A stretch of DNA of 64,000 nt from Mycolicibacterium celeriflavum (GTDB lineage Bacteria > Actinomycetota > Actinomycetes > Mycobacteriales > Mycobacteriaceae): the NCBI RefSeq assembly GCF_010731795.1, contig NZ_AP022591.1:4712001-4776000 (forward strand). The letters run 5' to 3'. Under the pieces are notes generated by a model. It had not been told where the DNA came from and did no database searches. It saw only the letters and a program-made list of their open reading frames with translations. Positions 11,924 to 20,606 of this stretch are shown here, piece by piece. Every line of letters begins with the position of its first letter. Positions within the stretch are counted from its first letter, which is position 1. The translations under genes were made by a program, and so were the position numbers.

Positions 11924-12499
11924 TCAGCCGGCGGTGTTACCGATCAGCTCGACACCGTTGCCGTTCCACCGGAACCGCACGACACTGTCGAGGCCCGGCA
12001 CACCGTTGGAGTAGCGCAGTGCGATGGTGTCGCCGGTGGTCTCAGACTTGTCGACGCCGTTGAACCCGTAGGTGTCCGGCACCCCGGTCGGAATGAACTT
12101 GCCCAGGTGGAACATCACCGCGCGGGTGTTGGGGTTCTCGGCGTTGGTGTTGGCCTTGACGATGACGACCGAAAGCTGCGCGCACTCGTTGTAGTTGCCC
12201 GCCAGCGGCTCGGGGTTCCAGCCCTGGTTGCTGCGCGGGTCGCGGGGCAACTCCTTGACTGCTTCGGCGATCTCCGGCGCGGCGAGATTGACCGCACACG
12301 GATCGGCGGCCGCCGCGGCGCTGGGTGGCGCGATCGTCGGAGCAGGCGCCGGCGTCGCCGTCGTTGCCGGGGGAGCGGCGGGTGCGGCCGACGGGGTCTT
12401 GGAGACGGTGGAGTCGCCTGCCCCGCACGCCACCGAGAGCGCCGCCACCAAACCGACGAGGCTGCTGAGCCGAACCGAGCGAGTCACCTGAGCCACCAT
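11924..12499 (-). CDS. lprE: Lipoprotein LprE-like
   Basis: A 191-residue exported lipoprotein in the position of M. tuberculosis lprE (Rv1252c). A basic N terminus and hydrophobic core lead to the lipobox-like LSVAC, with the acylated Cys at about residue 25. An Ala/Pro/Thr-rich linker (residues 35-62) follows, then a compact domain with ATTNxxxCAQLS-type pattern (NYNECAQLSVVIV) typical of the mycobacterial LppP/LprE family. Function unknown. The gene is divergent from deaD with a 79-bp shared upstream region. ATG at 12497-12499 was chosen. Confidence 0.85.
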   Translation of the reverse strand: MVAQVTRSVRLSSLVGLVAALSVACGAGDSTVSKTPSAAPAAPPATTATPAPAPTIAPPSAAAAADPCAVNLAAPEIAEAVKELPRDPRSNQGWNPEPLAGNYNECAQLSVVIVKANTNAENPNTRAVMFHLGKFIPTGVPDTYGFNGVDKSETTGDTIALRYSNGVPGLDSVVRFRWNGNGVELIGNTAG

Positions 12500-12563
12500 T
12501 GCAAATCGTGTCGAGCACGTCGCGCCGACACACCGCTTGGCAAGTCGGGCGTGTCGCGGGCAT

Positions 12564-12569
12564 TAGACT
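12564..12569 (+). promoter_or_regulatory. Candidate -10 hexamer for deaD
   Basis: TAGACT ends 10 bases before the A of the deaD ATG (12579). The mRNA would be leaderless or have only a few leader bases. No good -35 was found at normal spacing. Confidence 0.4.
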
Positions 12570-12578
12570 CGGTTACCG

Positions 12579-14255
12579 ATGACGCCCTCCGAGCCGGATG
12601 CGACTGGCACCGAGCTGACCTTTGATGACCTGCAAATTCACCCGTCGGTGCTGCGGGCCGTTGTCGACGTCGGCTACGAGACGCCCTCGGCCATCCAGGC
12701 GGCGACCATCCCGGCGATGATGGCCGGCTCCGACGTGGTGGGCCTGGCCCAGACCGGCACCGGCAAGACCGCGGCGTTCGCCATCCCGATTCTGTCCAAG
12801 ATCGACACCGGCAGTCGCGTCACCCAGGCGCTGGTGTTGGCGCCCACTCGCGAGTTGGCGCTGCAGGTGGCCGAGGCGTTCGGTCGCTACGGCGCGCACC
12901 TGCCCGAGGTCAACGTGTTGCCGATCTACGGCGGGTCGTCCTACGGCCCGCAGTTGGCGGGACTCAAGCGCGGTGCCCAGGTGGTCGTCGGAACGCCGGG
13001 CCGGGTGATCGATCACCTCGAGAAGGGCCGGCTCGATCTGTCGCGGCTCGACTATCTGGTGCTCGACGAGGCCGACGAGATGCTGCAGATGGGCTTCGCC
13101 GAAGACGTCGAGCGCATCCTGTCCGACACCCCCGAGTACAAGCAGGTTGCGTTGTTCTCGGCGACCATGCCGCCCGCGATCCGCAAGATCACCACCAAGT
13201 ATCTGCACGACCCGGTCGAAGTCACCGTCAAGGCGAAAACCGCCACCGCCGAGAACATTTCGCAGCGCTACATCCAGGTTGCGGGCCACCGCAAAATGGA
13301 TGCGCTGACGCGGGTGCTCGAGGTCGAAGAGGGCGACGCGATGATCGTCTTCGTCCGCACCAAGCAGGCCACCGAAGAGGTCGCCGAACGGCTCAAGGCC
13401 AGGGGTTTCGCCGCTGCGGCGATCAACGGCGACATCCCGCAGGCGCAGCGCGAGCGCACCATCGCCGCGTTGAAGGACGGAAGCATCGACGTCTTGATCG
13501 CCACGGACGTCGCCGCGCGCGGCCTGGACGTCGAGCGCATCTCCCACGTGCTGAACTACGACATCCCCAACGACACCGAGTCCTACGTGCACCGGATCGG
13601 GCGCACCGGCCGCGCCGGCCGGTCCGGGGCGGCGCTGCTGTTCGTCACACCCCGGGAACGCCACCTGCTCAGGGCGATCGAGAAGGCCACCCGGTCCAAG
13701 CTGATCGAGGCCGAACTGCCGACGGTCGAAGACGTCAACGCCCAGCGGGTGGCCAAGTTCCGCGACTCGATCACCGAGGCGCTCAACGCCCCGGGGACCG
13801 ACGTGTTCCGAAACATCATCGAGGACTACGAACGCGAGCACGACGTGCCGATCGCCGACATCGCCGCGGCGCTGGCCGCGCAGGCGCGCGGTGGGGACCA
13901 GTTCTTCATGGTCGAGCCGCCGCCGGAGAAGCGTCGCGAGCGCGACGACCGGCCGCGCCGCGACAAGCCCGACCGCAAGTCGCGGGACGGCCTGGTCACC
14001 TACCGCATCGCGGTCGGCAAGCGGCACAAGGTCGGGCCGGGGCACATCGTCGGCGCGATCGCCAACGAAGGCGGCCTGCACCGCAGCGACTTCGGCCACA
14101 TCACCATCCGGCCGGACTTCTCGCTCGTCGAGTTGCCCGCCGATCTGCCCCAAAAGACGCTCAAAGCCCTTGAGAACACTCGTATCTCGGGGGTGAAGAT
14201 CAACCTGCAGCCCGACCGGCGGCCGGACAAGGCCCGGCGCAAGCAGCAGAGATGA
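12579..14255 (+). CDS. deaD: DEAD-box ATP-dependent RNA helicase DeaD
   Basis: A 558-residue cold-shock/ribosome-assembly type RNA helicase (Rv1253 position). Visible motifs in order: AQTGTGKT (motif I, about residue 63), PTRELA (Ia), TPGRVID (Ib), DEAD (II, about residue 163), SAT (III), and HRIGRTGRAGR (VI, about residue 335). A charged Arg/Lys/Asp linker (residues 445-470) joins a C-terminal DbpA-like RNA-binding domain containing YRIAVGKRHKVGPGHIVGAI. The protein unwinds structured RNA in the cytoplasm. The stop overlaps the next gene as ATGA, coupling it to the acyltransferase. Confidence 0.96.
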   Translation: MTPSEPDATGTELTFDDLQIHPSVLRAVVDVGYETPSAIQAATIPAMMAGSDVVGLAQTGTGKTAAFAIPILSKIDTGSRVTQALVLAPTRELALQVAEAFGRYGAHLPEVNVLPIYGGSSYGPQLAGLKRGAQVVVGTPGRVIDHLEKGRLDLSRLDYLVLDEADEMLQMGFAEDVERILSDTPEYKQVALFSATMPPAIRKITTKYLHDPVEVTVKAKTATAENISQRYIQVAGHRKMDALTRVLEVEEGDAMIVFVRTKQATEEVAERLKARGFAAAAINGDIPQAQRERTIAALKDGSIDVLIATDVAARGLDVERISHVLNYDIPNDTESYVHRIGRTGRAGRSGAALLFVTPRERHLLRAIEKATRSKLIEAELPTVEDVNAQRVAKFRDSITEALNAPGTDVFRNIIEDYEREHDVPIADIAAALAAQARGGDQFFMVEPPPEKRRERDDRPRRDKPDRKSRDGLVTYRIAVGKRHKVGPGHIVGAIANEGGLHRSDFGHITIRPDFSLVELPADLPQKTLKALENTRISGVKINLQPDRRPDKARRKQQR

Positions 14256-15394
14256 CGCTGTCGCGCGGGCTGGACGCGCAGGGCGGCCTGGAATCCGTCG
14301 GCAAGCCTGAACGAGTCGCCTCGCTCACCGGCATCCGCGCCGTCGCGGCGTTGTTGGTGATGCTCACCCACGCCGCCTACACGACGGGAAAGTATCCGCA
14401 GGGCTACGTCGGGCTGGTGTACTCACGGGCCGAGATCGGGGTGCCGATCTTCTTCGTGCTCAGCGGATTTCTGTTGTTCGCGCCGTGGGTGAAGGCCGCC
14501 GCATCGGGTGCACCGGCGCCTTCGGTGCGTCGATACGCATGGCACCGCGTGCGCCGCATCATGCCCGCCTACGTGGTGACCGTGCTGGTGGCCTATCTCG
14601 TCTATCACTTCCGGACCGCGGGCCCGAATCCCGGGCACACCTGGGAGGGGTTGTTCCGCAACCTCACACTGACCCAGATCTACACCGACCACTATCTCTA
14701 TTCGTTCTTGCATCAGGGCCTGACGCAGATGTGGAGCCTGGCGGTCGAGGTCGCGTTCTACGTTGTGCTGCCGCTGTTGGCGTGGCTGCTGCTGGTGGTG
14801 CTGTGCCGGCGACGGTGGCGGCCGGGCCTGCTGATGAGCGGATTGGGCGCGCTCGCATTGCTCACCCCGGCGTGGCTGATCCTGGTACACACCACCGGTT
14901 TTCTACCCGACGGCGCGCGGCTGTGGCTGCCGTCGTATCTGGCCTGGTTCGTCGGCGGGATGATGCTGGCGGCGCTGCAGCCACTGGGTATACGCGCCTA
15001 CGCGCTGGCGTGTGTCCCGTTGGCGATCGCGTGCTATTTCATCGTGTCCACACCCATCGCCGGGGAGCCCACCACGTCGCCGAACGAGTTACGCGAGGGA
15101 CTGGCGAAAGCGTTCTTCTACGCGGTGATCGCCACACTTGCGGTCGCGCCGCTGGCACTGGGCGATCGGGGACTCTACGCCAGGCTGCTCTCCAGCCGGC
15201 CGATGGTGTTCCTCGGCGAGATCTCCTACGAGATCTTCCTGATCCACCTGATCACGATGGAGCTGGTGATGGTCGAGATCCTGCACTATCCGATCTACAC
15301 CGGTTCCATCGTCATGCTCTTCGTCGTCACCTTCGTGGTGACCGTCCCGCTGGCCTGGCTGTTGCACCGGTTCACCCGGGTGCGGACCGCCTGA
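14252..15394 (+). CDS. Membrane acyltransferase, OafA/acyltransferase-3 family (Rv1254-like)
   Basis: A 380-residue integral membrane protein with about ten hydrophobic segments. The N-terminal catalytic signature of acyltransferase-3 proteins is present: SLTGIRAVAALLVMLTHAAY, with the conserved His near residue 37. The RRIMPAYVVTVLVAY segment follows. Family members transfer acyl groups to extracytoplasmic glycans, lipids or glycolipids; the acceptor here is unknown. The start codon overlaps the deaD stop by 4 bp, so the two are probably translated together despite unrelated jobs. Confidence 0.9.
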   Translation: MTLSRGLDAQGGLESVGKPERVASLTGIRAVAALLVMLTHAAYTTGKYPQGYVGLVYSRAEIGVPIFFVLSGFLLFAPWVKAAASGAPAPSVRRYAWHRVRRIMPAYVVTVLVAYLVYHFRTAGPNPGHTWEGLFRNLTLTQIYTDHYLYSFLHQGLTQMWSLAVEVAFYVVLPLLAWLLLVVLCRRRWRPGLLMSGLGALALLTPAWLILVHTTGFLPDGARLWLPSYLAWFVGGMMLAALQPLGIRAYALACVPLAIACYFIVSTPIAGEPTTSPNELREGLAKAFFYAVIATLAVAPLALGDRGLYARLLSSRPMVFLGEISYEIFLIHLITMELVMVEILHYPIYTGSIVMLFVVTFVVTVPLAWLLHRFTRVRTA

Positions 15395-15466
15395 CCGTTC
15401 GACGAACGCTCGCGCTAACGGGTTGATCGCAGGCATGTGGTGCGAACAATCAACCTGTTAAGCGGC

Positions 15467-15485
15467 TTAGGGTAGCCTAACCAGA
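15467..15485 (+). promoter_or_regulatory. IdeR-type iron box upstream of the siderophore-interacting protein gene
   Basis: TTAGGGTAGCCTAACCAGA matches 15 of 19 positions of the mycobacterial IdeR consensus (TTAGGTTAGGCTAACCTAA) as I recall it. A -10-like TAGCCT sits inside it at 15473-15478, so iron-bound IdeR would block the polymerase. A clear GGAGG ribosome site lies at 15496-15500. Confidence 0.75.
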
Positions 15486-15507
15486 ACGGCGACACGGAGG
15501 GCCAGTT

Positions 15508-16224
15508 ATGTCGGAGAAGAAGCCAACGCGCGGTTTCCAGGGTGCGGTGCTCAAGCTGCTGCGCGCGGGCGACTACCAGCTGACCGTGACGGGTAAGCGG
15601 GAGATCAGCCCGCATTACCTTCGGCTGAGTTTCGACGCGGGCGGCATGCTCGAGGGTTCTCCGTTGCACCCGACGATGTGGATCCGCATGTGGTTCGCCG
15701 ACGGCGAGAAACTGCATCAGCGCGGCTACACGCTGGTCGACCCCAATCCCGCGACCGATACCGTCGACATCGAGTTCGCGCTGCACGATGGCATCGCGTC
15801 GCACTGGGCGGAGAACGCCCAACCGGGCGACACCATCGAGGTGACGGTGCTGGGCAGCAACTTCACGTTGCCCGAACCGCCGCCCGCCGGCTACGTGATC
15901 GTCGGGGACACCGCATCGCTGCCCGCGATCAACTCGCTGCTGACCGCGATCGGCGACGCCCCAGCCCGGGTGTTCCTCGAGGCCGGCCACGACGACGACA
16001 AGCAGCTACCGGTGGCCCGCAGCACCGACGTGGTGTGGGTGGATCGCAAGAACGCCGGCGAGGCACTGGTGGAAGCCGTGGCCGCGGCGGCGTTCGACGC
16101 GCACGACCACTTCGGCTGGGTGGCATGCGACAACCGCACCACCCGCGCCGTGGCCAAGATCTTCCGCGAGGAGTACAAGATCTCGAAGAAGTCGATCAAA
16201 GCGCAGGCTTACTGGGTGGCATGA
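15508..16224 (+). CDS. Siderophore-interacting protein / ferric-siderophore reductase (ViuB-type flavoprotein)
   Basis: A 238-residue cytoplasmic flavoprotein. It has an N-terminal FAD-binding beta-barrel with the RGYTLVDP motif (RxYT, near residue 72) and a C-terminal SIP domain with the family ending WVACDNRTTRAVAKIF. Such proteins reduce ferric siderophores (mycobactin/carboxymycobactin in mycobacteria) to release iron. The IdeR-type box directly upstream predicts induction under iron starvation, in line with this role. ATG at 15508 follows GGAGG by 7 bases. The gene is not at this place in M. tuberculosis and overlaps the convergent TetR gene by 29 bp. Confidence 0.93.
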   Translation: MSEKKPTRGFQGAVLKLLRAGDYQLTVTGKREISPHYLRLSFDAGGMLEGSPLHPTMWIRMWFADGEKLHQRGYTLVDPNPATDTVDIEFALHDGIASHWAENAQPGDTIEVTVLGSNFTLPEPPPAGYVIVGDTASLPAINSLLTAIGDAPARVFLEAGHDDDKQLPVARSTDVVWVDRKNAGEALVEAVAAAAFDAHDHFGWVACDNRTTRAVAKIFREEYKISKKSIKAQAYWVA

Positions 16225-16816
16225 CGGCGTCGGCGCGCGACGAGGAAAGCTGACCCGGCAGCAGGATCGGTACGACGAACTCCTCGAGCATCGAGCGCTC
16301 GTCGTCCTCGTCATGGCCGGGGAACAGCATCAGCGAGGTCATCACCCGCACCAGCCACCGGGCGCGATGCGCCACCAACTCGGGATCGTCAGGACCCAGC
16401 GAGATGACGAACGCCTCGGTCAGCGCCTTGATCACCTCGGACTCCTCGGCCATCTCCGCCCCGATGGGCCGCTGTGTCGTCGCGAACCAGGATGCGAGAG
16501 CGGGACTTTCGCGCACATTGCGCAGCGAGGCAAGCATCCCCTCGATCAGGCGCTCGCGTGGATCTGTCAGCGCGTTGATCTGCTCGGTCATCTCGCGATA
16601 CAACCGGTAGCTCTCCCGGTGCACGTAGGCGGTGTACAGCGCGTCGCGGTTCTCGAAGTACCGGTACAGCGTCGCTCGGGAACACCCTGCTGCCGAGGCG
16701 ATTTCGTGCATACCCACGGTAGCGGCCTCTTTGTGGGCGAACAGTTCGCCGGCCGCGTCGAGGATCCTGTCGGCGGCCACTTCGGTGCGTCGCGCGGCCA
16801 GCCAGTCGCCGGCCAT
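16196..16816 (-). CDS. TetR-family regulator next to CYP130 (Rv1255c-like)
   Basis: A 206-residue TetR-type repressor. Residues 12-58 hold the DNA-binding domain: ADRILDAAGELFAHKEAA, then the recognition helix region IASAAGCSRATLYRYFENR. The helical C-terminal part would bind a ligand. The start codon overlaps the P450 stop by one base (TGATG), so both are made from one mRNA. This suggests that it controls its own operon and that the P450 substrate or a related lipid is the effector. The imperfect palindrome at 18071-18091 is the natural candidate operator. Confidence 0.92.
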   Translation of the reverse strand: MAGDWLAARRTEVAADRILDAAGELFAHKEAATVGMHEIASAAGCSRATLYRYFENRDALYTAYVHRESYRLYREMTEQINALTDPRERLIEGMLASLRNVRESPALASWFATTQRPIGAEMAEESEVIKALTEAFVISLGPDDPELVAHRARWLVRVMTSLMLFPGHDEDDERSMLEEFVVPILLPGQLSSSRADAVMPPSKPAL

Positions 16817-18057
16817 CAGGGGTTCACCACGAACGGCACGGACAGCGGTCGACGCACGTAACTGCCGCCGGCCCAGACGATTTTGCTCTCCTCGACCTCG
16901 AAGTCCGGTATCCGCGTAAGCAGTTCGGTCAGCGCGACGCGAGATTGCATCCTCGCCGCGGCCGCGCCGAGGCAGTGATGCGCGCCGTGACTGAACGTCA
17001 GGATGTTGCGGGGCTTGCGGGTCACATCCAGTTCGGCGGCGTCGGCGCCGAACTGGCGTTCGTCGCGGTTCGCCGAACCGTAGAGCAACAGCACCCGTCG
17101 CCCCTCGGGGATCGTCGTACCGGCCACCTCCACGTCGCGGGTCACGGTGCGGGCCAGCCCCTGCACCGGCGAGGTCATGCGCAGAAACTCCTCGACGGAA
17201 TCCGGTATCAGCTCGGGGTTTTCGACCAGCAGACGACGCTGGTCGGGCCGCTGATGCAACAGCTGCACCGAACCGCCGAGCATGCCGGTGGTGGTGTCGT
17301 TCCCGCCGGTGACCATGGTGAACGTGAACGCCAGGATCGACAGCACACCGGCGATGTCACCGTCGGCGCCCACCCCGGCGGCCACCAGATGCGAAACCGT
17401 GTCGTCCTCCGGTTCGACGCGGCGGCGTTCGATCAGCGCGGTGAAGTAGGCCATCATCTCGCCGAGCTTGTCGCCCAACGTCTCCAGCGCCCCGCCGATA
17501 CCGCCGTCGGCGGTGTTGGCCGCGACGATCGCGTCGGTCCAACCGTCGAACTGGCCCCGGTCTTCTTCCGGAACGCCGAGGTAATGCGCGACGACCATCG
17601 ACGGCAGGGGCTTGAACAACTCGGCGACGATGTCGCCGCCGCCGTTGTCTCGGATGCGCTCGATTCGCTCGACGACGTACTCGCGCACCTTGGGCTCGAC
17701 CGCCTCGACCTGCCTCGGGGTGAAACCACGCGACACCAGCTTGCGAAACTCGGTGTGCACCGGCGGGTCCTGCATGACCATCGGCGGGTTGTCGGCCAGG
17801 CCGATGAGTTCCAGTTCGCCGTAGTTGACGGTCAGCCCTTGCGCGGAGGAGAACGTCTCGTGGTCGCGCGCGGCGGCCCAGATATCGGCGTGGCGCGACA
17901 TGACGAAGTAGTCGTCATCGGGCCTGTCCTGCGGCACCACGTGGTGGACGGGATCATGGTCACGCAGCGCCCTGTACATCGGCCACGGATCAGCCCAGGT
18001 GTCGGCGTTCGCGAGCTGGAATCGAACCGGCGTGCCATGAGACAGAGTAGCCGTCAT
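16816..18057 (-). CDS. cyp130: Cytochrome P450, CYP130-like
   Basis: A 413-residue soluble haem-thiolate monooxygenase in the Rv1256c position. Visible: the I-helix oxygen-activation motif GGNDTT (about residue 245), the K-helix ExxR in EEFLR (about 283), and the haem loop FSHGAHHCLG with the axial Cys near residue 349. It uses ferredoxin-delivered electrons to hydroxylate a small hydrophobic substrate; the natural substrate is not known. It is co-transcribed with the TetR gene. ATG at 18055-18057 was chosen because MTATLSHGTPVRFQLANAD resembles family N termini. Confidence 0.93.
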   Translation of the reverse strand: MTATLSHGTPVRFQLANADTWADPWPMYRALRDHDPVHHVVPQDRPDDDYFVMSRHADIWAAARDHETFSSAQGLTVNYGELELIGLADNPPMVMQDPPVHTEFRKLVSRGFTPRQVEAVEPKVREYVVERIERIRDNGGGDIVAELFKPLPSMVVAHYLGVPEEDRGQFDGWTDAIVAANTADGGIGGALETLGDKLGEMMAYFTALIERRRVEPEDDTVSHLVAAGVGADGDIAGVLSILAFTFTMVTGGNDTTTGMLGGSVQLLHQRPDQRRLLVENPELIPDSVEEFLRMTSPVQGLARTVTRDVEVAGTTIPEGRRVLLLYGSANRDERQFGADAAELDVTRKPRNILTFSHGAHHCLGAAAARMQSRVALTELLTRIPDFEVEESKIVWAGGSYVRRPLSVPFVVNP

Positions 18058-18070
18058 GTCTCATTGGTAC

Positions 18071-18091
18071 GACAGAACCAGGGACCCTGTC
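18071..18091 (-). promoter_or_regulatory. Imperfect palindrome and TTGACA-like -35 upstream of the P450-TetR operon
   Basis: GACAG and CTGTC bound a 21-bp imperfect palindrome. On the minus strand TTGACA at 18093-18088 partly overlaps it, and the P450 start follows about 30 bases on. This is the expected place for a TetR operator controlling the operon. Confidence 0.45.
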
Positions 18092-18174
18092 AATAGCATC
18101 GACGTCGAAACCGACGAATTGGTCGCTAGCCGAGGTGGATAACAGCCATTACGTCGGTCTCGACGCGGGCCGAG

Positions 18175-19539
18175 TCAGTAGGCGGCGCCCGGGTTCAGAA
18201 TCCCCTCCGGATCCAGCGCCTGCTTGATCCGCCGGTTGAGTTCCATCGCCTCGGGTCCGATCTGCCCGGCCAGCCAGGGCCGCTTCAGTCGGCCGACGCC
18301 GTGCTCGCCGGTGATCGTGCCACCGAGGCTGACGGCCAGATCCATGATCTCTCCGAACGCCAGATGCGCGCGTTCGGTCATCGCGGCATCGCCGGGGTCG
18401 TAGACGATCAGCGGATGCGTGTTGCCGTCGCCGGCGTGCGCGATCACCGAGATCAGCAGTTCGTGATTCGCCGCGATCTTCGCCACGCCGCCGACCAGAT
18501 CGGCCAACGCGGGCAACGGAACTCCGACGTCCTCGAGCAGCAGCGAGCCCTTCAACTCGACGGCGGGAATGCAGAAGCGCCGGGCGGCGACGAACGCCTC
18601 GCCCTCGTCGGGATCCGATGTCGAGAAAACTTCCTTGGCGCCGTGTTCGGTGAACACATCGGCCATGAACCGGGCATCCTCGGCGCCGGATGCGCCGCGG
18701 TCGTCGGAGGCGGCCACCAGCATCGCGGCGGCGGAGCGATCCAGGCCCATCTTCAGCTTGTCCTCGACGGCGTTGATGGCCGCCGAGTCCATGAACTCCA
18801 GCATCGAGGGCCGGATCTTCGCCGTGATCGCGACGACGGCCGTGGCGGCCGACTCCACCGAATCGAAGCTCGCCACCACTGTGCACGCCGCCGACTGGGC
18901 AGGCAGCAGTTTCAGCGTCACCTCGGTGACGACGCCGAGCGTGCCCTCGCTGCCGACGAACAACTTGGTCAACGGGAGCCCGGCGACGTCCTTGAGCCGC
19001 GGACCGCCGAGTCGCACCGCGGTGCCATCGGCCAGCACCACCTGTAGTCCGAGCACGTAATCGGTTGTGACGCCGTACTTCACGCAGCACAGGCCGCCGG
19101 CGTTGGTGGCGACGTTGCCGCCGATGCTGCAGATCTCGAACGACGAGGGGTCCGGCGGATACCACAGCCCGAACTCCGCGACCGCCTTCTTGACCTCAGC
19201 GTTGAGCAGCCCGGGCTGGACGACGGCGGTGCGGGTCACCGGGTCGACGGTGATGTCGCGCATCTTCTCGGCGGTCAGCACGATGGCGCCGTCGAGGGCC
19301 GACGCGCCGCCGGACAGGCCAGTGCCCATTCCGCGCGGCACCACCGCGACCTTGTGGGCGGTGGCCCAGCGCAGCACGGCCTGCACGTCCTCGGTGCTGC
19401 GGGGCCGCACGACCGCAAGCGGTGTGCCCGCGGTCGGGTCGAACGCCCGGTCGTGCCGGTAGGAACCCAGGATGTCCGGATCGGTGACGACGCCGCCCTC
19501 GGGCAGCGCGTCGACCAGATCGGCCAGGGCGGACTCCAC
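18175..19539 (-). CDS. FAD-linked oxidase, GlcD/D-2-hydroxyacid dehydrogenase family (Rv1257c-like)
   Basis: A 454-residue flavoprotein of the VAO/GlcD family. The N-terminal FAD domain shows VVPRGMGTGLSGGA (near residue 60) and SIGGNVATNAGGLCCVKYG (near 130). The C-terminal domain has AHAGDGNTHPL and TGEHGVGRLKRPWL, then the normal family end LDPEGILNPGAAY. It probably oxidises a 2-hydroxyacid such as glycolate or D-lactate. The frame is open to 19602, but GTG at 19537-19539 gives the usual N terminus VESALADLVDALPEG. It is a paralogue of the oxidase at 6969-8420, and unlike that one has an intact C terminus. Confidence 0.9.
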   Translation of the reverse strand: MESALADLVDALPEGGVVTDPDILGSYRHDRAFDPTAGTPLAVVRPRSTEDVQAVLRWATAHKVAVVPRGMGTGLSGGASALDGAIVLTAEKMRDITVDPVTRTAVVQPGLLNAEVKKAVAEFGLWYPPDPSSFEICSIGGNVATNAGGLCCVKYGVTTDYVLGLQVVLADGTAVRLGGPRLKDVAGLPLTKLFVGSEGTLGVVTEVTLKLLPAQSAACTVVASFDSVESAATAVVAITAKIRPSMLEFMDSAAINAVEDKLKMGLDRSAAAMLVAASDDRGASGAEDARFMADVFTEHGAKEVFSTSDPDEGEAFVAARRFCIPAVELKGSLLLEDVGVPLPALADLVGGVAKIAANHELLISVIAHAGDGNTHPLIVYDPGDAAMTERAHLAFGEIMDLAVSLGGTITGEHGVGRLKRPWLAGQIGPEAMELNRRIKQALDPEGILNPGAAY

Positions 19540-19578
19540 ACGCCAATGGTACGAGCAGCTCCGGCGCGCGATGCTATA

Positions 19579-19591
19579 GGTTAGTGCAACC
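19579..19591. promoter_or_regulatory. Small inverted repeat at the desaturase promoter
   Basis: GGTT AGTGC AACC lies over a candidate -10 hexamer (TAGGTT, 19577-19582) upstream of the DesA1-like gene. It may be an operator shared with the divergent oxidase gene. The arms are only 4 bp, so support is weak. Confidence 0.3.
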
Positions 19592-19618
19592 AGCAGACAC
19601 ACTTAACCGAGAGAGCCC

Positions 19619-20602
19619 ATGCGACCTGACCTGACCGACGTGCAGCTCTTACGCGAGCTCGAGCCCGTCGTCGAGAGGAACCTCAACCGCCACTTGTCGA
19701 TGCGCAAGGACTGGAACCCGCACGACTACATCCCGTGGTCGGACGGCAAGAACTACTACGCGCTCGGCGGCCAGGACTGGCATCCAGATGAGTCGAAGCT
19801 CTCCGAGGTCGCCCGGGTGGCGATGTTGCAGAACCTGCTGACCGAGGACAACCTGCCGTCGTATCACCGTGAGATCGCGATGAACTTCAGCCTGGACGGC
19901 GCGTGGGGACAGTGGGTGAACCGGTGGACGGCCGAGGAGAACCGCCACGGCATCGCGCTGCGCGACTACCTCGTCGTCACCCGCGCCATCGATCCCGTCG
20001 AACTGGAACAGCTGCGCATCGAGCAGATGACCCGCGGCTTTTCGCCGGGCCAGAACGATCAGGGCGACAGCAACCTGTTTGCGACCAGCCTGTTCGATTC
20101 GGTCATCTACGTCACGTTCCAGGAACTGGCGACCCGCGTCTCGCACCGCAACACCGGCAAGGCGTGCAACGAGTCCGTCGCCGACCAACTGCTGGCCCGG
20201 GTCTCGGCCGACGAGAACCTGCACATGATCTTCTATCGCGACGTGTCGGCTGCTGGGTTTGATATCGCCCCGGACCAGGCGATGCATTCGCTGCACCATG
20301 TGCTGCGCAACTTCAAGATGCCCGGTTACACGGTTCCGGAGTTTCGCCGCAAGGCCGTCATCATCGCGGTCGGCGGCGTCTACGACCCGCGTATCCACCT
20401 CGACGACGTGGTGATGCCGGTGCTGAAGAAGTGGCGCATCTTCGAACGCGAGGACTTCACCGGCGAGGCCGCCCGGATGCGCGACGACCTCGGTGTGCTC
20501 GTCGAGGAGCTGGAGGAGGCCTCGCAGAAATTCGAGGAGTCCAAGCAGCGCCGCCTCGAGCGCGAGGCACGCAAAGCCGAAAGACTCGCCGGCAAGCGTT
20601 GA
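19619..20602 (+). CDS. Acyl-ACP desaturase, DesA1-like
   Basis: A 327-residue soluble di-iron acyl-ACP desaturase, very similar as I recall it to mycobacterial DesA1: MRPDLTDVQLLRELEPVVE at the N terminus, HDYIPWSDGKNYYALGGQDW, and a C-terminal FEREDFTGEAARMRDDLGVL. Di-iron ligands are visible as TAEENRHG (EENRH, about residue 107) and SADENLHM (DENLH, about residue 197). DesA1 introduces double bonds during meromycolic acid synthesis. Since desA1 sits elsewhere in M. tuberculosis, this may be a paralogue rather than the essential copy; I cannot decide from this window. It is convergent with tap, only 4 bases between stops. Confidence 0.9.
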   Translation: MRPDLTDVQLLRELEPVVERNLNRHLSMRKDWNPHDYIPWSDGKNYYALGGQDWHPDESKLSEVARVAMLQNLLTEDNLPSYHREIAMNFSLDGAWGQWVNRWTAEENRHGIALRDYLVVTRAIDPVELEQLRIEQMTRGFSPGQNDQGDSNLFATSLFDSVIYVTFQELATRVSHRNTGKACNESVADQLLARVSADENLHMIFYRDVSAAGFDIAPDQAMHSLHHVLRNFKMPGYTVPEFRRKAVIIAVGGVYDPRIHLDDVVMPVLKKWRIFEREDFTGEAARMRDDLGVLVEELEEASQKFEESKQRRLEREARKAERLAGKR

Positions 20603-20606
20603 GCGC

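Noticed and set aside
12573..14153. Long minus-strand frame opposite deaD
   Set aside because: Antisense shadow; deaD shows all helicase motifs on the + strand.
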